Assembly (NCBI GenBank): GCA_002313335.1
Contig: DCBC01000054.1
Span: 9,182 to 28,366, forward strand
Source: Porticoccaceae bacterium UBA1117
Lineage (GTDB): Bacteria; Pseudomonadota; Gammaproteobacteria; Pseudomonadales; Porticoccaceae
Length of the DNA stretch: 19,185 bases
Reading direction: 5' to 3'
The notes under the pieces: model-generated
Told to the model about the DNA's origin: nothing
The model's input: the letters and a program-made list of their open reading frames with translations, nothing else
Database searches by the model: none
Program-made: the position numbers and the translations under genes
Shown: positions 8,830 through 15,079 of the stretch, piece by piece
Position numbering within the stretch: the stretch's first letter is position 1
Layout: each line of letters starts with the position of its first letter

Positions 8830-9154
8830 ACCTTCCTGGCAATCGCAGCAGTTCATAGAGCAGGACAGTGATCCTTTGGCTGGGTTTGCCAACATAATGG
8901 ATGTGATGTTGGTATTCGCTCTAGGCGTCATTCTTGCCTTAGTCGCTCAAAGCAGAGAGCTCCAGGCTCACTTTGAGCTCAATCCCGACCTCAAGGATTT
9001 AACGCAGGCAGAAATTTCCTTGGGGACTGAATTGATTAATACGCCGGAAGCGATTAAACAGTCTATTAATGGCCAAGACAGCGGCATGCAGTCGATGGGA
9101 CAGGTTTTCAAAGATCCTAAAACTGGCAAGTTGATTTTAATCAGTGGAGAGTAA
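8819..9154 (+). CDS. DUF2149 / ExbD-like single-helix motor partner
   Basis: The protein has 111 residues and one transmembrane helix near the N-terminus (about 24-46), with a short cytoplasmic tail and a periplasmic C-terminal domain. This is ExbD/TolR topology. The helix starts with [16 protein letters not shown], whose D28-V-M-L-V resembles the D-V-M-L-V of ExbD, where the aspartate is the essential proton-carrying residue. The DPLAG..N..D.M...A pattern recalls DUF2149 proteins, known beside CobN-like and ExbB-like genes in methanogens. I chose the ATG at 8819 over a GTG at 8807 because GGGTGAG lies 7-12 bases upstream of it; the start overlaps the preceding gene by 11 bases. Role as an ExbD equivalent is inferred from topology and the placed aspartate. 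Confidence 0.78.
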   Translation: MANKPSWQSQQFIEQDSDPLAGFANIMDVMLVFALGVILALVAQSRELQAHFELNPDLKDLTQAEISLGTELINTPEAIKQSINGQDSGMQSMGQVFKDPKTGKLILISGE

Positions 9155-9155
9155 A

Positions 9156-10445
9156 ATGAGTTTTTGGCTACGCGGTGCACTGACAGTCAGCTTCTTACTT
9201 AACTGGACTTACCCGGCTTTTGCAGATGTTGAATTCGCGTTCGATGCGCCCGCAAAACTGTTGGAAAATTCACAAATCATCGCCCAACGACAAGGTCGTT
9301 TTTTCGTTATCACGTTAAAGACTCCGCATCAGATACTTTCTACCTCAGTGGTTAACGGTGGCCAGACCGATAGTATTGGTTATTTAGTCAACCACCAAAG
9401 TATGGAGGCACGCGGCGATCAACTGCGCTTTATGCAGCAGATCACGATGAACCGTCACCAGTATCACCAGAATATCGCCGAGCAACTTAGACTGCCTGCT
9501 GATCAGATAGCACTGATGGGAACTGCCGCTAATATGCAGCAGCTTGCGCAGGTCGAGAAACAGTTCGGTGACTTAGCGGTAACTGTATTTGCCACTGCTG
9601 GGGTAAAAGGAAATGCCCAGAGGGCAGGCGATCCAACCCAATGGTACCAAGATGATAGTGGCGGCGTCGTAGTCAACAAAGCAGTCCCTAAAGCGCTTGT
9701 AGGCCCTAAAACTAAAGATTTGGTGATAGATAATCAGGGTACGATTAATATTATAGTCATGATCAATCGTGAGTTAGTTGCCGGCGCTCAAACTAAGATT
9801 TCTTTGTTGGCCACAGAGGCTAAATCTGCAGCGTTGTCGCAGTTAGTCATAAGTAGTAAATCGTCACCTTTTTTAGCGACCGGAACAGGTACGGATCAGC
9901 TAATTATTGCCTCGCCAATCAATACAGATAAGCCGCCGTTGCCCAGTGCAAGTGGTCATCTAAAGCTTGGAGAATTAGTGGGTAGTGCTGTGCGTGAGGC
10001 CGTTTTACAGGCGCTTGTTTGGCAAAATGGGCTAGTACCATCTTCTGGTGCTAACGTATTTGATGCTTTAGGTCGTTTTGGCTTAACTGAAAAAGTAATG
10101 CTCGATGGGTTACAGCGATATCTATCAGAGACTGACTATATGTTGGCAAAAAATAATCTTCAAAGCTTTAGTTTTGATAGTCGAGTCAGTGCGGCTGCCT
10201 ATGCCTATGCCAGCCTTTTAGATCGATTACAGTTTGGTAACTTACCTACCGATATAGCTGCAGAGGCACTTTTGGATCAAGCTAGCCAGATAGCCGTGGC
10301 AGTGGCCGCAAAGCCTTCGTACTGGCCTAAATTCTGGAAAGCTTTGTCTGCTATGCCAGAGCGTGAAATGGACCTTGGGGCGCAGAGAATAGATTTATTT
10401 GTGGCTGCAGTTGCACAGGGATGGGCGGCAAAATGGCCAGATTAG
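9156..10445 (+). CDS. cbiZ: Exported CbiZ-family corrinoid amidohydrolase with C-terminal extension
   Basis: CbiZ cleaves the amide bond linking the nucleotide-loop aminopropanol to the corrin ring, giving cobyric acid, and is the salvage/remodelling enzyme of archaea and some bacteria. Matching blocks are STSVVNGG (62-69) with LVNH, FATAGVKGNAQRAGDP (145-160), GTINIIVMIN (195-204) with ATEAKSAAL, ATGTGTDQLIIAS (241-253), and KLGELVGSAVREAV (270-283). Two features are unusual. The protein starts with a clear signal peptide ending AFA/D (cleavage after residue 23), predicting a periplasmic enzyme, whereas characterised CbiZ is cytoplasmic. It also carries about 140 extra helical residues after the CbiZ domain, making 429 in total. 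The ATG at 9156 is chosen over a GTG at 9144 because GGAGAG sits just upstream and the signal peptide begins cleanly there. Corrinoid hydrolysis is inferred from family membership and the riboswitch-led operon. Confidence 0.85.
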   Translation: MSFWLRGALTVSFLLNWTYPAFADVEFAFDAPAKLLENSQIIAQRQGRFFVITLKTPHQILSTSVVNGGQTDSIGYLVNHQSMEARGDQLRFMQQITMNRHQYHQNIAEQLRLPADQIALMGTAANMQQLAQVEKQFGDLAVTVFATAGVKGNAQRAGDPTQWYQDDSGGVVVNKAVPKALVGPKTKDLVIDNQGTINIIVMINRELVAGAQTKISLLATEAKSAALSQLVISSKSSPFLATGTGTDQLIIASPINTDKPPLPSASGHLKLGELVGSAVREAVLQALVWQNGLVPSSGANVFDALGRFGLTEKVMLDGLQRYLSETDYMLAKNNLQSFSFDSRVSAAAYAYASLLDRLQFGNLPTDIAAEALLDQASQIAVAVAAKPSYWPKFWKALSAMPEREMDLGAQRIDLFVAAVAQGWAAKWPD

Positions 10446-11284
10446 TAATTCTATTGTGTCTTCTTTGCTCCGCGACTAGCTGTCAAACCAATGACCAAGA
10501 TGTGTTGTCTTTGGCTATGATTCATATGGCACCTGTTTTAGCTAATGATGTAGAGGATCTAGCAACTAATGCGCAAACGATTGCCAGCGCAATGAGGGAG
10601 GCCAAAGAACGCGGTGCTGATTGGGTGATGACACCAGAATTAGCGTTAACAGGCTATAAATTTAAGCAGAAAATTGGTGTTGATTGGATAAGACCTGGTG
10701 TTGATAAGTGGGTTGTGCAATTGCAGAATACGGCGAATGATCTGAATATGGTGCTCTTTTTGAGCCATTTAGAGCAAGATCCAGAAACTCTACTTCGGTA
10801 TAACACATTGTTTGTGATCAACCGAGACGGAGTGATAATTGGCCGACACCGAAAAATTAATACGCTACCGGGTTCTGAATCTTGGTCAGTTCCTGGAGAG
10901 TCACCAACAATAGTCACTGTCGATGGAGTTAGGATTGGTTTAATGATCTGTGCTGATGCCTGGCCGTCTGATCACGCGCAAATACTGAAAAATAAAGGCG
11001 CAGAGATTTTATTATCCAGTGCTAACTGGGCACCAGGACTATACGGACCTGGCGATAGCTGGGAGCAGCGTGTAAAAGAGACCGGACTAGCTTTATTCGT
11101 TAATAATCGCACCGGTGCCGAAGATGATCTAGATATGACATCTGCAGTGAGTGTTTTGGTGACGCCTTCACCATCTGGCGCAGAGCGAATCTTCGAGCAT
11201 CACTCGGAAGATGACACTATTATTCTGTTTGACTACCAACGAACTGAAAAAGCCTTATCAGGTTATCAAGTTGTTACATTTTAG
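10433..11284 (+). CDS. Exported nitrilase-superfamily amidohydrolase (possible lipoprotein)
   Basis: The protein is a carbon-nitrogen hydrolase with the full Glu-Lys-Cys triad: E69 in WVMTPELALTGYKF, K141 in GRHRKINTLPG and C173 in GLMICADAW. The 283-residue length fits a single nitrilase domain. The N-terminus MARLVILLCLLCSATSC is a short signal peptide with a possible but non-canonical lipobox (A-T-S-C, lacking the usual Leu at -3). It is therefore either a lipoprotein or a soluble periplasmic enzyme. This subfamily acts on amides, N-carbamoyl compounds or nitriles; the substrate here is unknown. Sitting between an exported CbiZ and BluB in a riboswitch-led operon, it may hydrolyse a corrinoid side-chain amide or a CbiZ product. 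An ATG at 10421 is in frame, but the AGGG directly abuts it, so 10433 (spacing 12) is preferred. The start overlaps the cbiZ end by 13 bases. Confidence 0.82.
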   Translation: MARLVILLCLLCSATSCQTNDQDVLSLAMIHMAPVLANDVEDLATNAQTIASAMREAKERGADWVMTPELALTGYKFKQKIGVDWIRPGVDKWVVQLQNTANDLNMVLFLSHLEQDPETLLRYNTLFVINRDGVIIGRHRKINTLPGSESWSVPGESPTIVTVDGVRIGLMICADAWPSDHAQILKNKGAEILLSSANWAPGLYGPGDSWEQRVKETGLALFVNNRTGAEDDLDMTSAVSVLVTPSPSGAERIFEHHSEDDTIILFDYQRTEKALSGYQVVTF

Positions 11285-11340
11285 TGGATCTTACTCTTAT
11301 TAGACTTTGTTCCGCTGTTTGTACCCATATAGAAAATTAA

Positions 11341-11354
11341 GAGGATTCAATGTG
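11341..11354 (+). promoter_or_regulatory. bluB ribosome site with overlapping ATG-TGA start-stop
   Basis: GAGG at 11341-11344 is 7 bases before the in-frame GTG at 11352, which I take as the bluB start. Overlapping it, an ATG at 11350 is followed at once by TGA (11353-11355), so the preferred AUG codon starts a one-codon reading frame. The GTG is the only plausible start consistent with the BluB N-terminus. Confidence 0.55.
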
Positions 11355-12008
11355 AATACCCTAATTACTCAACAAGAGCGTGAAAGTTTTTATAAAGTGC
11401 TCTATGGTCGCCGGGATGTGCGCAGTGAATTTCTAGCTGATCCAATTCCCGACGAATGCTTATTGCGAATACTTAATGCCGCTCATCATGCGCCGTCAGT
11501 TGGTTTTTCTCAGCCATGGAATTTTATTGTAGTGCGTGACGAGACGATCAAACAGTCTATCCATGATTTACATCAGCAGGCAAATAAAGAGGCGGCTGAG
11601 ATGTTTGCCGATCAGCGTCAGAGCGAATACCGTAAGCTAAAGCTCGCGGGAATTATTAATGCGCCAATTAATATTTGTATCACCTGCGATCGGGAGCGGG
11701 GTGGCTCTGTAGTGCTCGGTAAAACACAACAACCGGAGATGGATGTTTACAGTACGGTGTGCGCGGTACAAAACTTACAGCTTTCAGCACGTGCAGAAAA
11801 TATTGGCGTTGGATGGGTTTCTATCATAGATAAAAAGAACTTAAAGTTGGCATTAAAAATCCCAGACCGAATTGAGGTCGTAGCTTATCTTTGTCTTGGA
11901 TACGTTTCGCATTTTTATAATGAGCCAGAGCTTCAAGTAAAAGGTTGGCAGAGCCGAGTCGATGTGGATGACCTGATATCTTTGAATGAGTGGGACTCGC
12001 CTTTGTAA
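11352..12008 (+). CDS. bluB: 5,6-dimethylbenzimidazole synthase BluB
   Basis: BluB is an oxygen-dependent, flavin-destroying enzyme of the nitroreductase fold that converts reduced FMN to 5,6-dimethylbenzimidazole, the lower ligand of cobalamin. The 218 residues carry the diagnostic blocks GRRDVRSEFLADPIPDE, AAHHAPSVGFSQPWNFIVV, CDRERGGSVVLGKT and PEMDVYSTVCAVQNLQLSAR, followed by GVGWVSI and VAYLCLGYV. These separate it from ordinary nitroreductases. The start is a GTG with a GAGG ribosome site; a longer TTG-initiated version at 11307 lacks such a site and adds residues not typical of the family. It follows the nitrilase gene by 67 bases on the same strand and is the last gene before a hairpin. 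Having BluB in the same riboswitch unit as CbiZ implies that the rebuilt cobamide is true cobalamin. BluB is cytoplasmic, unlike the exported proteins before it. Confidence 0.96.
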   Translation: MNTLITQQERESFYKVLYGRRDVRSEFLADPIPDECLLRILNAAHHAPSVGFSQPWNFIVVRDETIKQSIHDLHQQANKEAAEMFADQRQSEYRKLKLAGIINAPINICITCDRERGGSVVLGKTQQPEMDVYSTVCAVQNLQLSARAENIGVGWVSIIDKKNLKLALKIPDRIEVVAYLCLGYVSHFYNEPELQVKGWQSRVDVDDLISLNEWDSPL

Positions 12009-12022
12009 ATACAGTCTCATAT

Positions 12023-12052
12023 AAAAAAGCCGCTGATAAAAACCAGCGGCTT
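12023..12052 (-). terminator. Rho-independent terminator for amtB (facing bluB)
   Basis: AAGCCGCTG (12027-12035) pairs perfectly with CAGCGGCTT (12044-12052) around an 8-base loop. Read on the minus strand the stem is followed by six T (A run at 12023-12028), so it is a good terminator for amtB. On the plus strand no T run follows directly, so it would act less well for bluB. Confidence 0.85.
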
Positions 12053-12129
12053 GAGAGCTTAAAAACTCTTTTATAGCTTATTTTTTTATAGAGTCATTGA
12101 GCCTTACTTATGTATCAAATACCTTATTA

Positions 12130-13440
12130 TTATAAATCATACCCCCTCTCATCGTGCTGAACGAGATCCAGACCTCTCATCTCGCTTTCTTCGTCTACCC
12201 GTAATACTAACAGTTTATCAACGAGTTTCAAGAGCATATAAGTAATTACAGCGGTATAGGTAAATGTTGCGACGATTCCGATTAATTGAACTGAAACCTG
12301 GCTGACCATATCCATTCCTTCGTTATAGCCTTGCCCACTAAAAACACCAAGTGCATCTGAAGCAAAAACACCCGCTAAAAGTGTACCCAATATACCGCCA
12401 ACTCCATGCACGGGGAACACATCCAGAGAATCATCGATTTGGAAGCGCTGCTTTATAGCTTGAGTGGCATAGTAACAGATGATGCCGGCACTGAAACCAA
12501 TGACTAATGCACCCGCAGGACCAACAAACCCAGAGGCGGGAGTGATAGTGCCAAGACCTGCAACCATTCCGGTAACAATTCCCAGAACAGAGGGTTTACC
12601 ATGCTTAGTCCATTCCATCATCATCCAGGATAGGGATCCAGCGGCGGCAGATATATGAGTTACCAGCATAGCCATACCAGCATCACCATTGGCGGCCAAT
12701 GCAGAGCCACCATTAAAACCAAACCAACCCACCCACAGCATGCCGGCACCAGTGACAGTCATGGTGAGGTTGTGAGGAGGCATTGCTTGCCTTGGGAAGC
12801 CTTTGCGGTTACCTAACACCAATGCCGCAACCAGAGCGCCAACCCCTGCGGTAATATGTACAACCGTGCCGCCCGCAAAATCAAGTAGGCCCATCTCTCC
12901 GAGCCATCCGCCACCCCATACCCAATGCGTGATTGGCGCATAGACCAATACCAGCCAAAGCCCACTAAAGAGCAGCATCGCGCTAAAACGCATCCGTTCT
13001 GCAAACGCACCGACAATCAGTGCCGGTGTTATGATTGCAAAAGTCATCTGAAACATTGCAAACACTGACTCGGGTATGTCTCCAGCCATACTGTCCTCGG
13101 TTAGATTACCAAGAAAAATATTATCTAGATTACCAATATAGGCGTTCATTGATCCACCATCGCCAAAGGCGAGGCTATAACCAAAGGCAAACCAAATAAT
13201 GGACGCCAAGCAAGTAATGGCAAAGCACTGCATTAGCACAGATAAAACGTTTTTAGAGCGAACTAGGCCTCCGTAAAACAAAGAGAGACCTGGAATCGTC
13301 ATGAACAAAACAAGAGCGGTAGAGGTAAGAATCCATGACGTATTGGCAGCATTTAGATCGTCAGAAAATGCCTGCATGGGCACTATTAAAAACATCATTG
13401 CTAATACGGCTAAATGAGTTCGCCGAACGTGAGAGAGCAT
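12130..13440 (-). CDS. amtB: Ammonium transporter AmtB
   Basis: This inner-membrane trimeric channel protein moves ammonium into the cell. The 436 residues contain a cleavable-looking signal segment ending near MQAFS/DD, as in E. coli AmtB, followed by about eleven transmembrane helices. The pore residues are present: D187 in LLDFAGGTVVH, the twin histidines H195 (VVHITAGVGALVA) and H345 (VFPVHGVGGILGT), and F130 in the gate region. The tail SEMRGLDLVQHDERGY matches the conserved C-terminus that is plugged by the PII protein GlnK. The ATG is preceded by AGGGGA. A sigma-54 promoter and an NtrC-like dyad upstream indicate induction under nitrogen limitation. The usual partner glnK is not next to it in this window; the gene looks monocistronic. 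Confidence 0.96.
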   Translation of the reverse strand: MLSHVRRTHLAVLAMMFLIVPMQAFSDDLNAANTSWILTSTALVLFMTIPGLSLFYGGLVRSKNVLSVLMQCFAITCLASIIWFAFGYSLAFGDGGSMNAYIGNLDNIFLGNLTEDSMAGDIPESVFAMFQMTFAIITPALIVGAFAERMRFSAMLLFSGLWLVLVYAPITHWVWGGGWLGEMGLLDFAGGTVVHITAGVGALVAALVLGNRKGFPRQAMPPHNLTMTVTGAGMLWVGWFGFNGGSALAANGDAGMAMLVTHISAAAGSLSWMMMEWTKHGKPSVLGIVTGMVAGLGTITPASGFVGPAGALVIGFSAGIICYYATQAIKQRFQIDDSLDVFPVHGVGGILGTLLAGVFASDALGVFSGQGYNEGMDMVSQVSVQLIGIVATFTYTAVITYMLLKLVDKLLVLRVDEESEMRGLDLVQHDERGYDL

Positions 13441-13459
13441 ATCTTTCCCCTAAGTGTAA

Positions 13460-13474
13460 GCACCAAATGGGTGC
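13460..13474 (-). promoter_or_regulatory. NtrC-like dyad in the amtB leader
   Basis: GCACC-AAATG-GGTGC is a perfect 5-base dyad with 5-base spacer, matching the GCACC-N5-GGTGC form of NtrC sites. It lies 20-34 bases before the amtB ATG, downstream of the predicted sigma-54 start, which is not the usual enhancer position. It could act as an enhancer from downstream or as an autonomous control site. Confidence 0.5.
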
Positions 13475-13561
13475 AGAATTATTATTGCATCGAAAAATCG
13501 CACCACTATCTGCCAGAAATATTGCCAGATCTTGGGCACGCGCGCTTTGTAATAAAACTAA

Positions 13562-13577
13562 AGCAATAAGTGTGCCG
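13562..13577 (-). promoter_or_regulatory. Sigma-54 promoter for amtB
   Basis: On the minus strand the sequence reads CGGCAC-ACTTA-TTGCT, matching the -24/-12 consensus TGGCAC-N5-TTGCW at every position but the first, with the exact GG-N10-GC spacing. It predicts a start near 13551 and a leader of about 110 bases before amtB. The -24 half lies inside the palindrome GTGCCG-CAA-CGGCAC (13572-13586). RpoN-dependent amt genes are well known. Confidence 0.78.
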
Positions 13578-13788
13578 CAACGGCACGATTTCCCCAGAGT
13601 AGGGTAGGCTGGGTCCATTTGTTATTATCTGGCTAATAGAGGTTCAAACTCAAAGTGAACGCTATGTGAAAGGCGGAATAACTTGGCTTCACTCTTCAAT
13701 GGAGCATTATTTTGATGAAATTATTATTCCCCTAAGGTGATTGCTAGGTACACTGCACCTAACGAACTAAATGCTTTTTGGGGAAATT

Positions 13789-14619
13789 ATGTCATCGGGG
13801 TCACTCAGCCTAACAGGCGGTCTTTACAAGGTATTTAAGTACAGTGTTTACGCCCTTCTAACGCTGAATATCTTTTTGTTCTTCCAAGAGGAATCTCTCG
13901 CCATTCAGCAGACTTTTAGCCAAGGTATTGATCTGGGTGATATTATTCAGGGTTATGCCGCGACTATAGATACTGCTGCGTGGGTGTTATTACTATTGTT
14001 ATTTGAATTTGAGACCTCGGTACTTCGGCCGCGAACATTAGCCCGACCTGATATTCGAGTGATCTTCTCGCTAGTACGTGTATTTAGTTATGGTTTTATT
14101 GGCTATGCTTTTTATGGCTACTTTACAAAAATGTTGTTTATTAATGGAATTAGTCCCTTTGTAGTGGATGATGTATGCCGTTTAGTTGGCCAAGGGTTTT
14201 CCATCATCGACACCTTAGATCAATATCCTATGCTCGCAGCCGAGAATTGCGGTACGCTGAATTCTCAAGCATTGTTTCAACTTAATGAACAAAACATCAT
14301 TGGTCATGCTGATCAGTGGTCGGCCATTCAATGGCTGGCATTAGCTGATGTGATCAACTCCTTTACGTGGATTGCAGTGGTAATTGTTCTTGAAGTGGAT
14401 GTTAGGTTACAGCAGCAAAATCGGTTTAAGGGACGCGTAGTATTGGTGAGCAAAAATATTAAATTTGTGCTGTACGCTATATTACTTGGAGCCGCTACTT
14501 ACTGGGGTTTTCTAGGCGACTTGTTAGATTTCTGGGATGCCTTTATGTGGCTGCTTGCCTTCTTTTTTATTGAAGTCAATATATTCAAAGTAGAAAAGTC
14601 GGCGTCATTGGATCAGTAA
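13789..14619 (+). CDS. Six-helix membrane protein of unknown function with threefold repeat
   Basis: I do not recognise this 276-residue protein. Hydrophobic segments lie at about 15-33, 60-76, 95-116, 180-203, 223-243 and 248-267, giving three helix pairs. The second helix of each pair has the same pattern, W followed eight residues later by E then [FV] and [EDN]: W65...FEFE (72-75), W194...LEVD (201-204) and W254...IEVN (261-264), each with a D shortly before the W. The first helix of each pair begins with a basic residue and an aromatic run (KVFKYSVY, RVFSYGFI, KNIKFVLY). This suggests an internal triplication. A longer loop between helices 3 and 4 contains two cysteines (C130, C154). The start at 13789 is preferred over an ATG at 13771 because GGGGA sits 4-5 bases upstream. 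It is divergent from amtB and ends one base before the convergent thioesterase. Confidence 0.75.
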   Translation: MSSGSLSLTGGLYKVFKYSVYALLTLNIFLFFQEESLAIQQTFSQGIDLGDIIQGYAATIDTAAWVLLLLLFEFETSVLRPRTLARPDIRVIFSLVRVFSYGFIGYAFYGYFTKMLFINGISPFVVDDVCRLVGQGFSIIDTLDQYPMLAAENCGTLNSQALFQLNEQNIIGHADQWSAIQWLALADVINSFTWIAVVIVLEVDVRLQQQNRFKGRVVLVSKNIKFVLYAILLGAATYWGFLGDLLDFWDAFMWLLAFFFIEVNIFKVEKSASLDQ

Positions 14620-14620
14620 T

Positions 14621-15055
14621 TTAGTCAGCTTTTTTAGGCACAATGGCCAAGATTAATTTCGCAATACAACTGAGTTTTCCTTGGTCATTGGTCAGCCGAA
14701 TCTCCCAAACATGGGAACGTCTACCCAAATGAATCGGTCGCGCAGTGCCGGTTACTAGGCCAGAGGAAACTGGCCGTAGATGCGTGGCACTAACCTCTTG
14801 ACCCATACATAAAAAAGACTCCGTATCAACAACATGAGCGCCGGCCATAGACCCCAGACTTTCAGCTAATACCACATTCGCACCGCCATGAACGATCCCA
14901 TAAGGTTGAAATGTTCTACTATCTGCGGGCATTGTGCCTGTTAGGTAGTCATCACCCACTTCAGTGATCTTAATGCCCAAGTGTTGGTCTATGGTGCCTT
15001 CACTCGTTTTTTCTATCAATGATGGGCTGGGTATACGATGCCAAATACTACTCAT
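14621..15055 (-). CDS. YdiI/MenI-like hotdog-fold acyl-CoA thioesterase
   Basis: This 144-residue single hotdog-domain thioesterase is closest to the YdiI/MenI and PaaI group. The catalytic pattern is intact: Q50 in FQPYGIVHGG, H56-G57-G58 and E65 in ANVVLAESLGSMAG, at nearly the same positions as the Gln-His-Glu set of E. coli YdiI. The C-terminal half, TGTARPIHLGRRSHVWEIRL, also matches YdiI. YdiI hydrolyses 1,4-dihydroxy-2-naphthoyl-CoA and several aryl- and acyl-CoAs; no menaquinone genes are visible here, so the physiological substrate is open. The gene starts 24 bases after the ettA stop on the same strand and is probably co-transcribed with it. Its stop faces that of the membrane protein gene with a single base between. 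Confidence 0.88.
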   Translation of the reverse strand: MSSIWHRIPSPSLIEKTSEGTIDQHLGIKITEVGDDYLTGTMPADSRTFQPYGIVHGGANVVLAESLGSMAGAHVVDTESFLCMGQEVSATHLRPVSSGLVTGTARPIHLGRRSHVWEIRLTNDQGKLSCIAKLILAIVPKKAD

Positions 15056-15079
15056 AATTTGCTCTTCTCTTGTTAAATG

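Larger units (their letters stand above)
13441..13788. other. Divergent intergenic region amtB / membrane protein
   Basis: This 348-base region separates amtB (minus) from the membrane protein gene (plus). It holds the sigma-54 promoter, the NtrC-like dyad and the 15-base palindrome at 13572-13586. I see no convincing sigma-70 promoter for the plus-strand gene. Short open frames on both strands here have no ribosome sites and overlap the promoter, so I do not call them genes. Confidence 0.6.

Noticed and set aside
11307..11351. Extended BluB N-terminus from TTG at 11307
   Set aside because: No ribosome site precedes the TTG, while GTG at 11352 has GAGG 7 bases upstream and fits the family N-terminus.
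13581..13597. A plus-strand sigma-54 site from the CGGCAC at 13581
   Set aside because: The -24-like half is present, but no TTGC follows at the required spacing; only the minus-strand element fits.
13335..13618. Open frames on both strands upstream of amtB (90 and 85 codons)
   Set aside because: They overlap the amtB start, the sigma-54 promoter and the NtrC-like dyad, lack ribosome sites, and their translations show no recognisable domain.
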